NCBI GenBank assembly: GCA_029547025.1
Contig: JAKPQA010000035.1
Span: 1-64,000 of the forward strand
Source: Armatimonadota bacterium
Lineage (GTDB): Bacteria; Armatimonadota; Zipacnadia; UBA1398; JAKPQA01
DNA length: 64,000 nucleotides
Reading direction: 5' to 3'
A program made the translations under genes and the position numbers. Numbering within the stretch: the first letter of the stretch is position 1; each line of letters starts with the position of its first letter. The notes beneath the pieces are model-generated. The model worked only from the letters and a program-made list of their open reading frames with translations, ran no database searches and was not told the origin of the DNA. Shown one piece after another: positions 43,548-51,714 of this stretch.

Positions 43548-44309
43548 ATGACGCGTTGCCCCAAGTGCCTGCGGCAGTTCGGCGATCAGTGCACGGAGTG
43601 CCCCGAGTGCGGAGAGCCCACGGTCAGGGGGCTCGCCCCTCTTGGACCGGTCGAGAAGCGTGAGGAGCGATTGGTGTGCGTTCACCGTCTCGAGGACCGC
43701 GTGGCGGCGGGGGCCATCATGGGTCTGCTCGAGCAGGCGGGCATCCGGGCCATCGTGCGCGAGGACTCGGCGGAGCACGTCTTCGGGGTCTCCTCGCTCG
43801 GGGTGGGCCGCTACGGCGGGATATGCGTCCTCGAACCGGATGCCGTTCGAGCGACCGAGCTCATCGAGGAGTACCTTCGGGCAGTAGGGAGCCCCGAATC
43901 GACGGGGGAGGAGGGGGACGGGGAGACAGCCATGACGCATTGCCCGCGGTGTCTACAGTGTTTCGCCGACCACTGCACGGAGTGTCCCGATTGCGGACAA
44001 CCCACGGTGAGGGGGCCTGTTCCGATCGGGAGGGACCGTAAGCGAGAGCAGCGCCTGGTGAGTGTCTATCAGCCCACGGACGCGCTCGAGGCGGGCAACA
44101 TCGTGGCGATTCTGGAGCAAGGAGGCCTTCGGGCGACCGCGATCGAGGACCGCACGGTGAACCTGCGGGTGGCGCCCCCTCCGGCGATCACCCCGTGGGG
44201 GGTTGTCTGCGTTCTGGAGCACGATGCATCGAGGGCCGCCCAGCTCATCGAGGAGTACCTGCGGGCGGTGTCGGCGCCGGGGGCGAGCAGCGACCCGGAG
44301 GCAGGCTAG
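43548..44309 (+). CDS. Tandem zinc-ribbon / DUF2007-like protein
   Basis: A 253-residue protein with two near-identical halves. Half 1 begins MTRCPKCLRQFGDQCTEC and half 2 (from Met129) begins MTHCPRCLQCFADHCTEC. Each has a CxxC...CxxC zinc ribbon and then a 90-residue alpha/beta unit (LEDRVAAGAIMGLLEQAGI, AGNIVAILEQGGLRAT) of the DUF2007 signal-transducing type, ending in ATELIEEYLRAVG or AAQLIEEYLRAVS. Before the second Met, the DNA GGGGGACGGGGAGACAGCC looks like a ribosome binding site, as if two adjacent genes had fused. It follows the permease gene by 20 bp. Its role is unknown. Confidence 0.82.
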   Translation: MTRCPKCLRQFGDQCTECPECGEPTVRGLAPLGPVEKREERLVCVHRLEDRVAAGAIMGLLEQAGIRAIVREDSAEHVFGVSSLGVGRYGGICVLEPDAVRATELIEEYLRAVGSPESTGEEGDGETAMTHCPRCLQCFADHCTECPDCGQPTVRGPVPIGRDRKREQRLVSVYQPTDALEAGNIVAILEQGGLRATAIEDRTVNLRVAPPPAITPWGVVCVLEHDASRAAQLIEEYLRAVSAPGASSDPEAG

Positions 44310-45286
44310 TGGCGGCGTCTCGATCCGTGGCGTTCGCGCTGCTGCTGTCGGTCGCACTGCCGGCCGGGGCAGGATCCGCCACAGAGCCCTTTGAGATGTC
44401 ACGCGATGGTTTCACCATCCAGTACCATGCCCGCCGGCGTTCGGCGACCGGCGAGATCTTCCGGGTACTGAGCGAAGCCCGGGCGGCGGTGAGCGCCCGG
44501 CTGGGTACCGAGGCCCCGCCCCCGGTGACGGTTCGCTTCTGCGAGTCCGCGCAGGAGTTCCACGAGTCCATTGGGCTGCGCGTGCCCTGGTACGTGGCCG
44601 CAGTGGCCCTCCCGGAGGAACGGCGGATCGCCGTGGAGTGGGACGTGGCATTCCCGAGTTTGCGCCAGGTTCTTGCCCACGAGCTCTGCCACATCTACCT
44701 CCACGAGTCCCTTGGACCGCACGCGCGAGCTGTGCCGCTGTGGATGGAGGAGGCGATCGCCAAGCACGTGTCCGGCGAATGGACCGAGAGCGACGAGGTA
44801 GTCCTCCAGGAGGCCGTGCTCGGTGGTAAGCTTCTCGGGTTTGGATCGATCGAGCGCGACTTCCCGTCGCAGCACCGGGCCGCGACGGTGGCGTATGCTC
44901 AGAGCGCCACGTTCCTCGCCTTCGCGGAGCAGCGGCACGGGCCTCTGGTGCTCAGAGCCTATCTGGATGGCGTGCGCGGAGGCCTGGGCCATCGCGAAGC
45001 GCTGGAGGCGGCGACGGGTCGGGATCTGGACTCACTGGAAGCTGAGTGGAAGGAGTACCTGCGGCTCCGATTCCGCCGGCGGATGCTGGCGGACCGCGTG
45101 GACGAACTGATCTTCAGCTTCATGGCGGTGCTCCTTCTCGTGTGTGCCGGCGTGGTGTGGGTGCGGCGGCGGCGCTGGCTGGCCGAGCAGGACGCCGAGG
45201 AGTTCCCGGAGGAACTGGGGAACGGCCCAAGCATGACCGGCTATCCACCCAGGCGTCGTGGGCGCTACTTCGGCCCGCGTTTCTGA
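44309..45286 (+). CDS. Exported gluzincin peptidase (peptidase MA-like)
   Basis: About 325 residues from a GTG (44309) overlapping the previous stop codon. Signal peptide (SVAFALLLSVALPAGAGSA), then the zinc-metalloprotease motif HELCHIYLHE (H124, E125, H128) with a downstream Glu in WMEEAIAKHVSGEW, as in gluzincins with an HExxH-(18-64)-E arrangement. A single membrane helix near the C-terminus (ELIFSFMAVLLLVCAGVVWVRRRR) anchors it. Peptidase MA-like proteins are of unknown substrate; envelope protein turnover is plausible. The tricorn-like protease follows 20 bp later, so they may act together. Confidence 0.83.
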   Translation: MAASRSVAFALLLSVALPAGAGSATEPFEMSRDGFTIQYHARRRSATGEIFRVLSEARAAVSARLGTEAPPPVTVRFCESAQEFHESIGLRVPWYVAAVALPEERRIAVEWDVAFPSLRQVLAHELCHIYLHESLGPHARAVPLWMEEAIAKHVSGEWTESDEVVLQEAVLGGKLLGFGSIERDFPSQHRAATVAYAQSATFLAFAEQRHGPLVLRAYLDGVRGGLGHREALEAATGRDLDSLEAEWKEYLRLRFRRRMLADRVDELIFSFMAVLLLVCAGVVWVRRRRWLAEQDAEEFPEELGNGPSMTGYPPRRRGRYFGPRF

Positions 45287-45306
45287 TGATACGAGGAGCG
45301 GTATCC

Positions 45307-48300
45307 ATGCCCGTGTTCCTGATCTTCCTGTTGTCGCAGGTCTCGGCGCCATCGATGTTGGCCGATGCGCAGCGCCTCCCTGTCATCCAAGGCGCTCGTT
45401 TTCCCGCGCTGTCGCCGGACGCCAAGGAGATCGCTTTCAGCTACCGTGGTGACTTGTGGGTTGCGGACATCGCGTCGCGTGTGGCCCGGCGCTTGACGGT
45501 GAGTGAGGGCTACGAGTACCGGGCGGTGTGGTCGCGGGACGGCCGCTACATCGCGTTCGCCTCAGACCGCTACGGCAATAACGATGTCTTCGTCATGCCG
45601 GCCGAGGGCGGGACGATCGCCCGGCTCACGTACCACTCCGCCAACGATCGGCCGGTGGACTGGTCGCCGGATGGCAAGCGCCTTCTGATCTCGTCGGCGC
45701 GAGAGACCCGTTTCCAGTGCCCCTATGAGATCGATGTCGACACGGGTCGTACGACCAAGGTGATGGAGGATGTCACCAACCTGACGCCCGGGATGTACGA
45801 CCCCGATGGCCGGGACTTCCTCTGTGTTCGCGGCGGTAGCTCTTGGTGGCGCATCGGATACCGCGGTGCAACGAACCCGGACATCTACATCTATGACCGT
45901 GAGGCCAAAGAACTGAGGCGCCTGACGGACTTCGACGGGCGCGATGAATGGCCGCTGTTCTCACCTGACGGCCGGCAAGTCTACTTCGTCAGCGAGCGCG
46001 ACGGCGCTCCCAACATCTACCGACTTGACCTCGCGTCCGGAGCCATCGAGGCCATCACCAAGCTGGATGGTGATGGCGCGATGTGGCCCAGCATCTCGGC
46101 CAACGGCAGCACCATCGTGTTCGAGCACGCGAACGGCCTCTGGACGGTACCGACCAAGGGGGGGGACCCCAAGGAGCTGCGGATGCGGGCACCGATTGAC
46201 TATCCGCAGACATTCGAGTCCCGCAAGAGCGTGAGCTCGGGCATTACCGAGCTGGAGGTGGCGCCGGACGGGAAGTTGCTGGCCGTGTGTGTGAACGGCG
46301 ACATCCTGTTGCTCAAACCCGAGTTCGAGAATGACTCGATCCGGCTGACGGACCACCCGGGGAACGACTCGGACTTCATGTGGTCGCCCGACAGCAAGAA
46401 GCTGGTGTTCACCTCAGATCGCACCGGCAACAGCGACCTGTTCATTGCGGATGCCGAGACGCTTCAGGTGCGGCAGCTCACGAACACGCCCGAGTACGAG
46501 CATTCGCCCCGGTTCAACCCGAAGGGCGACCAGGTCTACTTCACGCGTTCGGCGGCCGACGGGCTGTATTCGATCCCGGCCGAGGGGGGCGACATCCGGC
46601 AGGTTCACCCAGGCCCCTTCGTCGAGGAGTACAGCTTCTCGCCCTGCGGGCACTGGCTGGCCCTGGGGCTGCAGGACACTGTCGGCACGCGGGACCTGTG
46701 GATCGTGCCCGCAGAGGGCGGCGAGGCCCACAACATCACGAAGTATCCCGGCGGCAACTACTCACCCGTGTGGGATCCCAACGGCGAGTATCTGTTTTTC
46801 GTCTCAACCCGCACGGGTAATGGGGACATCTACTCCGTGCGCCTGACCAAGGATGCCGAGAAGTTCGACGATTACCAGGCTCAGGAGGAAGAGAAGGCCA
46901 AGCGAGAGGGTAAGAAGCCGGCGCCGCCAGAGAAGCCGGCCGAGGATGGGGAGAAGAAGCCGAACGGTGGGAACGATGGGGAGACGCCGGAGACCCCCAA
47001 GGACGAGGAAGCCAAGCCGGCCGAGGGCGAGGCAAAGCCAGCCGAGGAGGCCCAACCCGAGAAGGAGCCCATCGCCATCGACTTCGATGACATCGAGAAC
47101 CGTGCTCGGCGGCTCACGTCGACCAACGAGGGCGAAGGCAACCTGACCATCGCCCCCAAGGGAGACCGACTGGTCTACACCGTGGCACCCCGCGGCGAAC
47201 CGCAGGTGTGGCAGATGAAGCCCGACGGGAAGGACGCGAAGCCGTTCATCAGCGGAAACGTCGCGGCTGGAGCGCTGCGGTGGACCGCAAGCGGCGATCG
47301 GCTGTACTACTCGGCGAACGGCAAGCCCTACTACGTCGGCGCAGGTGGTGGCGGCGGGTCGGAAGTCAGTTTCCGGTTCGAGTATGTCGACGATGCGCGC
47401 GTCCGCCAAGTGGCGGCCTTCAACCAAGCGTGGATGGCACTGGACGAGCACTTCTATGACGGCAACTTCCACGGTGTGGACTGGAAGGCCATCCGCGAGA
47501 AGTACGCCAAGATGGTGGATGGCACCCTGGTGCCCGGTGACTTCAACATCGTGGTCCAGCGCATGATCGGAGAGCTGAACGCATCGCACCTGGGGTGCTA
47601 CGGGGGCGGCATCAGTGGCCCGGAAACCGGCCTGCTGGGGCTCGACTACGATGAGTCGTACGAGGGTCCAGGCGTGAAGGTGATCGGTCGTCTCTACAAC
47701 GGCCCGTGCACCAAAGCGGGCAGCGAGGTGGCGGCCGGCGAGTACATCCTGCAGATCAACGGGAAGGATGTGCAGTTTGGCGAGAGTCTCTTCGATGCCC
47801 TCAAGGGGATGGTCGGCAAGCGAGTCAAGCTCACCGTGAACTCCAAGCCCGAGGCCGAGGGCGCCCGGACGATCTCCGTGAAGCCCATCGGCGGTGGCGA
47901 GTGGGCGAACCTGCGGTACGAACAGTGGGTCCGGGACAACCGCAACAGGGTGCTCGAGCTTTCGGGTGGAAGGCTGTACTACCTGCACATCCGGAGCATG
48001 GACGGGGCATCGCTGGAGCGCTTCCGCCGCGATCTGTTCGGCGAGGCCCAGCGCTACGAGGGGCTGGTCATCGATGTCCGCTACAACGGCGGGGGCCGCA
48101 TCCACGATGACCTGCTCGAAGAGCTCACCAAGAAGGTCCATGTCTACGAGAACCAGCGGAACGCGCCGGCGGTTACTCAGCCCATCCGCCAGTACGACAA
48201 GCCGAAAGTGCTTATCATCAATGAGCACTGTGCCAGCGACTCGGAGATCTTCCCCAATGGCTTCCGAGAGAAGAAGCTGGGCAAGATCGTCGGGGTCCGA

Positions 48301-48543
48301 ACCTATGGGGGTGTGATTGGCACTTATGATATCACCCTCCTGAATGGCCACGGGTTCCGGATTCCCGTGACGGGCTGGTATACCCTGAACGGCACCAACC
48401 TGGAGAACTACGGTGTGCCGCCCGACATCGAGGTGCCCTACCCGTATGAGGCCTATCGCGATGGCCGCGATCCCCAGATCGAGGCCGCGGTGGCCGAGCT
48501 GCTGAAGACCGTGGGCGCCCCGGAGGAGCCGGCCGCCCCGTAG
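45307..48543 (+). CDS. Tricorn-like protease / S41 family with N-terminal propeller
   Basis: A 1078-residue protein with a signal peptide (MPVFLIFLLSQVSAPSMLA). The ATG at 45307 has GAGGAGC upstream; an ATG at 45286 overlaps the previous stop. Residues about 25-520 are a beta-propeller of PD40 repeats (WSRDGRYIAFASDRYGNNDVFVMPAEGG). An acidic/Lys/Pro-rich linker follows (526-588), then a second propeller part (about 600-680), a PDZ-like domain (GPGVKVIGRLYNGPCTKAGS, about 790) and the S41 catalytic domain with nucleophile S977 in HCASDSEIF and IDVRYNGGG before it. Tricorn proteins degrade peptides from upstream proteolysis. Here export suggests a periplasmic role. Confidence 0.9.
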   Translation: MPVFLIFLLSQVSAPSMLADAQRLPVIQGARFPALSPDAKEIAFSYRGDLWVADIASRVARRLTVSEGYEYRAVWSRDGRYIAFASDRYGNNDVFVMPAEGGTIARLTYHSANDRPVDWSPDGKRLLISSARETRFQCPYEIDVDTGRTTKVMEDVTNLTPGMYDPDGRDFLCVRGGSSWWRIGYRGATNPDIYIYDREAKELRRLTDFDGRDEWPLFSPDGRQVYFVSERDGAPNIYRLDLASGAIEAITKLDGDGAMWPSISANGSTIVFEHANGLWTVPTKGGDPKELRMRAPIDYPQTFESRKSVSSGITELEVAPDGKLLAVCVNGDILLLKPEFENDSIRLTDHPGNDSDFMWSPDSKKLVFTSDRTGNSDLFIADAETLQVRQLTNTPEYEHSPRFNPKGDQVYFTRSAADGLYSIPAEGGDIRQVHPGPFVEEYSFSPCGHWLALGLQDTVGTRDLWIVPAEGGEAHNITKYPGGNYSPVWDPNGEYLFFVSTRTGNGDIYSVRLTKDAEKFDDYQAQEEEKAKREGKKPAPPEKPAEDGEKKPNGGNDGETPETPKDEEAKPAEGEAKPAEEAQPEKEPIAIDFDDIENRARRLTSTNEGEGNLTIAPKGDRLVYTVAPRGEPQVWQMKPDGKDAKPFISGNVAAGALRWTASGDRLYYSANGKPYYVGAGGGGGSEVSFRFEYVDDARVRQVAAFNQAWMALDEHFYDGNFHGVDWKAIREKYAKMVDGTLVPGDFNIVVQRMIGELNASHLGCYGGGISGPETGLLGLDYDESYEGPGVKVIGRLYNGPCTKAGSEVAAGEYILQINGKDVQFGESLFDALKGMVGKRVKLTVNSKPEAEGARTISVKPIGGGEWANLRYEQWVRDNRNRVLELSGGRLYYLHIRSMDGASLERFRRDLFGEAQRYEGLVIDVRYNGGGRIHDDLLEELTKKVHVYENQRNAPAVTQPIRQYDKPKVLIINEHCASDSEIFPNGFREKKLGKIVGVRTYGGVIGTYDITLLNGHGFRIPVTGWYTLNGTNLENYGVPPDIEVPYPYEAYRDGRDPQIEAAVAELLKTVGAPEEPAAP

Positions 48544-48566
48544 CGAATCCGGAGGCTGGATGGCGC

Positions 48567-48598
48567 GCGGTGCCCGCTCGCAAGCGGGCGGGCACCGC
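48567..48598 (+). terminator. 11-bp perfect stem-loop after the tricorn-like gene
   Basis: GCGGTGCCCGC at 48567-48577 pairs with GCGGGCACCGC at 48588-48598 around a 10-base loop, 24 bp after the stop. An internal CCCGCT/AGCGGG pairing is an alternative. Its right edge lies 18 bp before the BON gene start, so it may attenuate rather than end transcription. Confidence 0.55.
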
Positions 48599-48615
48599 CG
48601 ATGGAGGGACGATCG

Positions 48616-48867
48616 ATGGCTGTTGAGGATAAGCAGATTGCCATGCGCGTGCGCCGCGAGATTGTCCGCCGATCCCTCGATGCGTCGCAGCTCATGATCC
48701 ACGTCGCCCACGGGCACGTTGAGCTCGGGGGAATCATCAAACCCGCCAACAAGAACGCGGCCATCGACATGGCGAAGGAACTCGAGTTCGCGCGGGAGCG
48801 CGTCATACGCATCCCGGGTGTCCGCGACATGACGTGGCGCTACTTGAGGTTCTTTGGCGGGGCGTAG
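48616..48867 (+). CDS. BON domain protein (83 aa)
   Basis: An 83-residue protein from the ATG at 48616, with GGAGGG upstream. The whole chain is one BON-like domain: MRVRREIVRRSLDASQLMIHVAHGHVELGGIIKPANKNAAIDMAKELEF-type alternation, ending in IPGVRDMTWRYLRF. BON domains bind phospholipids or act in membrane-associated assemblies. It has no signal peptide. Length is that of a single BON module. Confidence 0.75.
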   Translation: MAVEDKQIAMRVRREIVRRSLDASQLMIHVAHGHVELGGIIKPANKNAAIDMAKELEFARERVIRIPGVRDMTWRYLRFFGGA

Positions 48868-48914
48868 CGCGCTCGCGGACTCACCCGCCACACCTGGACG
48901 TGGACTGTATTGGC

Positions 48915-49559
48915 ATGATGGAAGACCGTCAACGTTCCCTGGGGAATGGTTCGCATGTGTGGCGAGACCGCGCCGCCCGGGCGGGCCGCTCGGTTCAGCT
49001 CGCAAGGAGCCGCCTGCACTCCTGGACGGCGTTGGCCGCTCTCATTGTGGCTCGGCCGTCGCACTGGACCGATGTGTGGGAGCTCGTCCCGATTGCCGCG
49101 GGGCTGCTGTTGCGGTCTTGGGCCCTGGGCCACCTCCGGAAGAACGAAGAGCTCTGCACCTCAGGCCCCTATGCGTACACCCGCAACCCGCTCTACCTGG
49201 GCAGTGCGCTGATCCTGCTTGGGTACTGCCTGATGGTGAACAGCGTCTGGTTCGCGCTCCTCGTGTGTCTGGTGGGTGTCGCGGTCAGACGGGTTGTGGT
49301 GTGGCGTGAAGAGGCCGAGCTGATGGCTCGCTTTGGTGAGCAGTACGCGGCGTACCGCCGAAGCGTGCCCGCCGTCATCCCGCGGTGGGTGCCCTACCGC
49401 GACGGAGTGGCCAGGCCGTTCTCGTGGGAGCAGGCCTGGCGAAACAACCTCGCCCAGGGATGGCTGCTGGTGTGGCTGTTTGCCGTGATGCTGGAGGCGA
49501 AGCAGGAGATCACGGAGGCTTGGTTGGGGATTCACTACCCTCCGGCCTGGCTCTCCTAG
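48915..49559 (+). CDS. Isoprenylcysteine carboxyl methyltransferase-like membrane protein
   Basis: A 214-residue protein from the ATG at 48915 (or the next ATG, 48918). It has several membrane helices and the hallmark CTSGPYAYTRNPLYLGSALILLGY, where GPYxxxRNPxYLG binds S-adenosylmethionine and forms the family's signature loop, followed by a conserved RREEAELMARFGEQYAAYRRSVP segment. The ICMT/PEMT-like family methylates prenylated or lipid substrates. The bacterial substrate here is unknown, and the next gene is on the other strand. Confidence 0.82.
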   Translation: MMEDRQRSLGNGSHVWRDRAARAGRSVQLARSRLHSWTALAALIVARPSHWTDVWELVPIAAGLLLRSWALGHLRKNEELCTSGPYAYTRNPLYLGSALILLGYCLMVNSVWFALLVCLVGVAVRRVVVWREEAELMARFGEQYAAYRRSVPAVIPRWVPYRDGVARPFSWEQAWRNNLAQGWLLVWLFAVMLEAKQEITEAWLGIHYPPAWLS

Positions 49560-49583
49560 CCTGCCCGCTCCGGGTGCACGGCG

Positions 49584-49808
49584 TTACTCGATCAGCGACG
49601 CCATGACGATCAGGCGCTGGGGAACATAGACCAGATCGGACTGGGTCGATTGGTACCACCGGCGTAGCCGATCGTGGACGGTGACCGAGCCCGGCCGGAT
49701 CACCCAGCCCCGCTCATCGACAGCGACGAGCTCGCCCTCGATCGAGGCGCTCTCCCCCCACAGCTCCTCCATAACGACACTGACCGTCTTCCCCACAAAC
49801 TGCTGCAT
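49584..49808 (-). CDS. Hypothetical small protein (74 aa)
   Basis: A 74-residue protein; GGAGGTCGCGGCA precedes the ATG at 49808. The alternation FVGKTVSVVMEEL, ASIEGELVAVDERGWVI and DLVYVPQRLIVMASLI is that of a small Sm-like beta barrel, with positive patches between. I recognise no family. It faces the ICMT-like gene convergently and lies 56 bp from the start of nothing else on its strand, while the GT-C gene ends further right on the same strand. Confidence 0.6.
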   Translation of the reverse strand: MQQFVGKTVSVVMEELWGESASIEGELVAVDERGWVIRPGSVTVHDRLRRWYQSTQSDLVYVPQRLIVMASLIE

Positions 49809-49863
49809 TGCCGCGACCTCCTGCCGTCTTCGCCACTGAGTGTCTCTGCCGGACCGTGCCGAG

Positions 49864-51405
49864 TCAATACGGCCGCACCATGGGTAGCATGACAGCCGCC
49901 ATCAGCAGAACCTGGGCGATCTGCAGGCTTGCAGTCATGGCCAGCCAGCGCGGCACCTCGTTCGCGGGCTGGCCGGGACCTGGAGCAGGCAATGCACCCG
50001 CCACAAGCAATGGCATCAGAAAGAGCCAGATTCGGCCCACCTCCCCCCGAACCAGGCCGAGGGCACTGGGCAGCACCATGGCCGACAGCCCAGCGACGGC
50101 CAGGGCCAAGCCCGCCGTCATGGGCCGTCGCGGACTCCAGAGCTTGAGCTGCGCCCAGACCATGGACGCCACCCGTGCGGCGACCGGCAGCCCGAGGAAC
50201 AGGGCGAGTTCAACGAAGTTGAGCCACGCCCATACCGCATGGGTGCGTTGGGGGCCCAGTGTCGCTCTGGCGTGGGCATTCAGGCCCTGCTCGCACACCG
50301 CGATGAGGTTGACACCGAGTGTGACGGACACCAGGGCCCACGCACCGGCGAACCCGGAGGCGAAGGCGACGGCTCGGATCGCCAGCCGGCGGACCGTCGG
50401 CCGGCTCGGCGAGAGGACAACCGCGAGAACACCGACGGCGACGCAACACGTGAGAAAGCCGAAGGTGACCGCCGTCCCCAGTCCGGCGACCACGCCCGCA
50501 GCCGCGAACCACACCCAGTGATCACGCGTGATCCCCTCGACAGCGAGCCACGCCAGGACCATGGAGATGAACAGGACCCACTGATCGGCGCACTGCCCCA
50601 ACAGCAGCAGGCTCGGCGCGGTGGCGAACAACAGAGCGACCCACAGGGCCCGAGAGATGTCGGTCAGCCGCCGGACCAGCGCGAACAGCGGGATGAGGGA
50701 GAGCGCCCCGAAGAGACTCGGCGCCACGGCCGCGGCAGCTGCGGCGGGCACGGCGCCATCGGGGAGCTGGGCGGCGCCAGGGTAGTGGCGGGCGAAGCGA
50801 CCCAGCTCGGCCAGACTCATGCCACCCACGCCCTCGGCGAAACGCGTGGCAAGGGCGCGCCCGATCTCGATGTCTCGGGCAGGAACCACGAAGACCCAGT
50901 GGAGCAGCACCATACCCGGCGGGTGTGTCGCCAAGTGGTAGCCGGCGTGGCGCATCGTCTCGAGGTAGTCTCGGCAGTAGCTCACGGGATCCTCGAGGCG
51001 GAATGCGGAGTCGAAGTACTCGCTGGCGACGGGGCTGAACTGCGAGGCCACGGCCCACGCCATCCCACCCGGATAGCCGACCGACAGGGCGACCTGACAC
51101 AGGAACACGGAGCCAACCAGTAGCAGCAGGGTGGCCGCAGTCCAGAAGCGTGGGTGGGTTCCACGCTGTCGCATCCAGAGTGCGGCACCGACCAGGACAC
51201 CGGACGCGAGGAGAGCCCGCGCAATCCCGAACAGGCCGTGCATCGGAGTCGGCATGGCACTCGCCTGCCACACCCACTCCGGCGGGTACCCAAGGGGCCA
51301 GCGGAGCACCAACAGCCACACGGCCAGCAGGGCCACGAGGGCGCACTGTGCCAGGGCGAGCATCCGGGCACCGCGCGGCGAAGAAGGCGGAGTCGGTTCA
51401 GCCAT
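49864..51405 (-). CDS. GT-C fold membrane glycosyltransferase-like protein
   Basis: A 513-residue protein with about ten or more hydrophobic helices, read from the ATG at 51405. The extracytoplasmic loop after the first helices holds SAFRLEDPVSYCRDYLETMR and YHLATHPPGMVLLHWVFVV; an acidic residue and an HPPG motif in this position are typical of GT39-type (RgtA/B/C/D) transferases that use polyprenyl-phosphate sugars. The rest is alternating hydrophobic segments. It could glycosylate lipids or exported proteins. It is divergent from the hydrogenase gene with a 309-bp gap. Confidence 0.75.
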   Translation of the reverse strand: MAEPTPPSSPRGARMLALAQCALVALLAVWLLVLRWPLGYPPEWVWQASAMPTPMHGLFGIARALLASGVLVGAALWMRQRGTHPRFWTAATLLLLVGSVFLCQVALSVGYPGGMAWAVASQFSPVASEYFDSAFRLEDPVSYCRDYLETMRHAGYHLATHPPGMVLLHWVFVVPARDIEIGRALATRFAEGVGGMSLAELGRFARHYPGAAQLPDGAVPAAAAAAVAPSLFGALSLIPLFALVRRLTDISRALWVALLFATAPSLLLLGQCADQWVLFISMVLAWLAVEGITRDHWVWFAAAGVVAGLGTAVTFGFLTCCVAVGVLAVVLSPSRPTVRRLAIRAVAFASGFAGAWALVSVTLGVNLIAVCEQGLNAHARATLGPQRTHAVWAWLNFVELALFLGLPVAARVASMVWAQLKLWSPRRPMTAGLALAVAGLSAMVLPSALGLVRGEVGRIWLFLMPLLVAGALPAPGPGQPANEVPRWLAMTASLQIAQVLLMAAVMLPMVRPY

Positions 51406-51714
51406 GCTCGGCGTGTTCGGCGGCCGGGGGCAGGCACCCTTGTGCCCCGGACCAGATGGCAGATGGCAGAGCCTGCCGTCGGCGTGGCGGCCGAACATGG
51501 CCTGCTGGAACTATGCCTTGCCTCCGCCAGGGGCTGCTCGCTAGAATGCGGTCCAGTAGTGGGAATGGTTGTTGCGTAGTGGTCCGAGTCGGTCCCTCGT
51601 GACACATCCCGCCGGTGGCAGGCCTGGACGGCAGCGCGACCGCCGGAGCAGAGTAGCCGCCTGGGGCACGTGCGTCCCGAGGGGTCTTTTGCTTCGAGAG
51701 CTCCGGAGGCCCCC
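51406..51714. other. Intergenic region between GT-C and hydrogenase genes
   Basis: 309 bp with no gene. GGGGCA at 51427-51432 and TGCCCC at 51443-51448 form a 6-bp stem near the GT-C start. CGGAGG at 51704-51709 is the ribosome binding site for the hydrogenase gene. I found no small-subunit gene, promoter consensus or regulator site that I can support. Confidence 0.5.

Noticed and set aside
46804-49005. 733-codon open frame on the minus strand across the tricorn-like gene
   Set aside because: It is antisense to a gene with clear domain motifs. Such open frames arise from strong GC bias at the third codon position. The translation has no recognisable domain.
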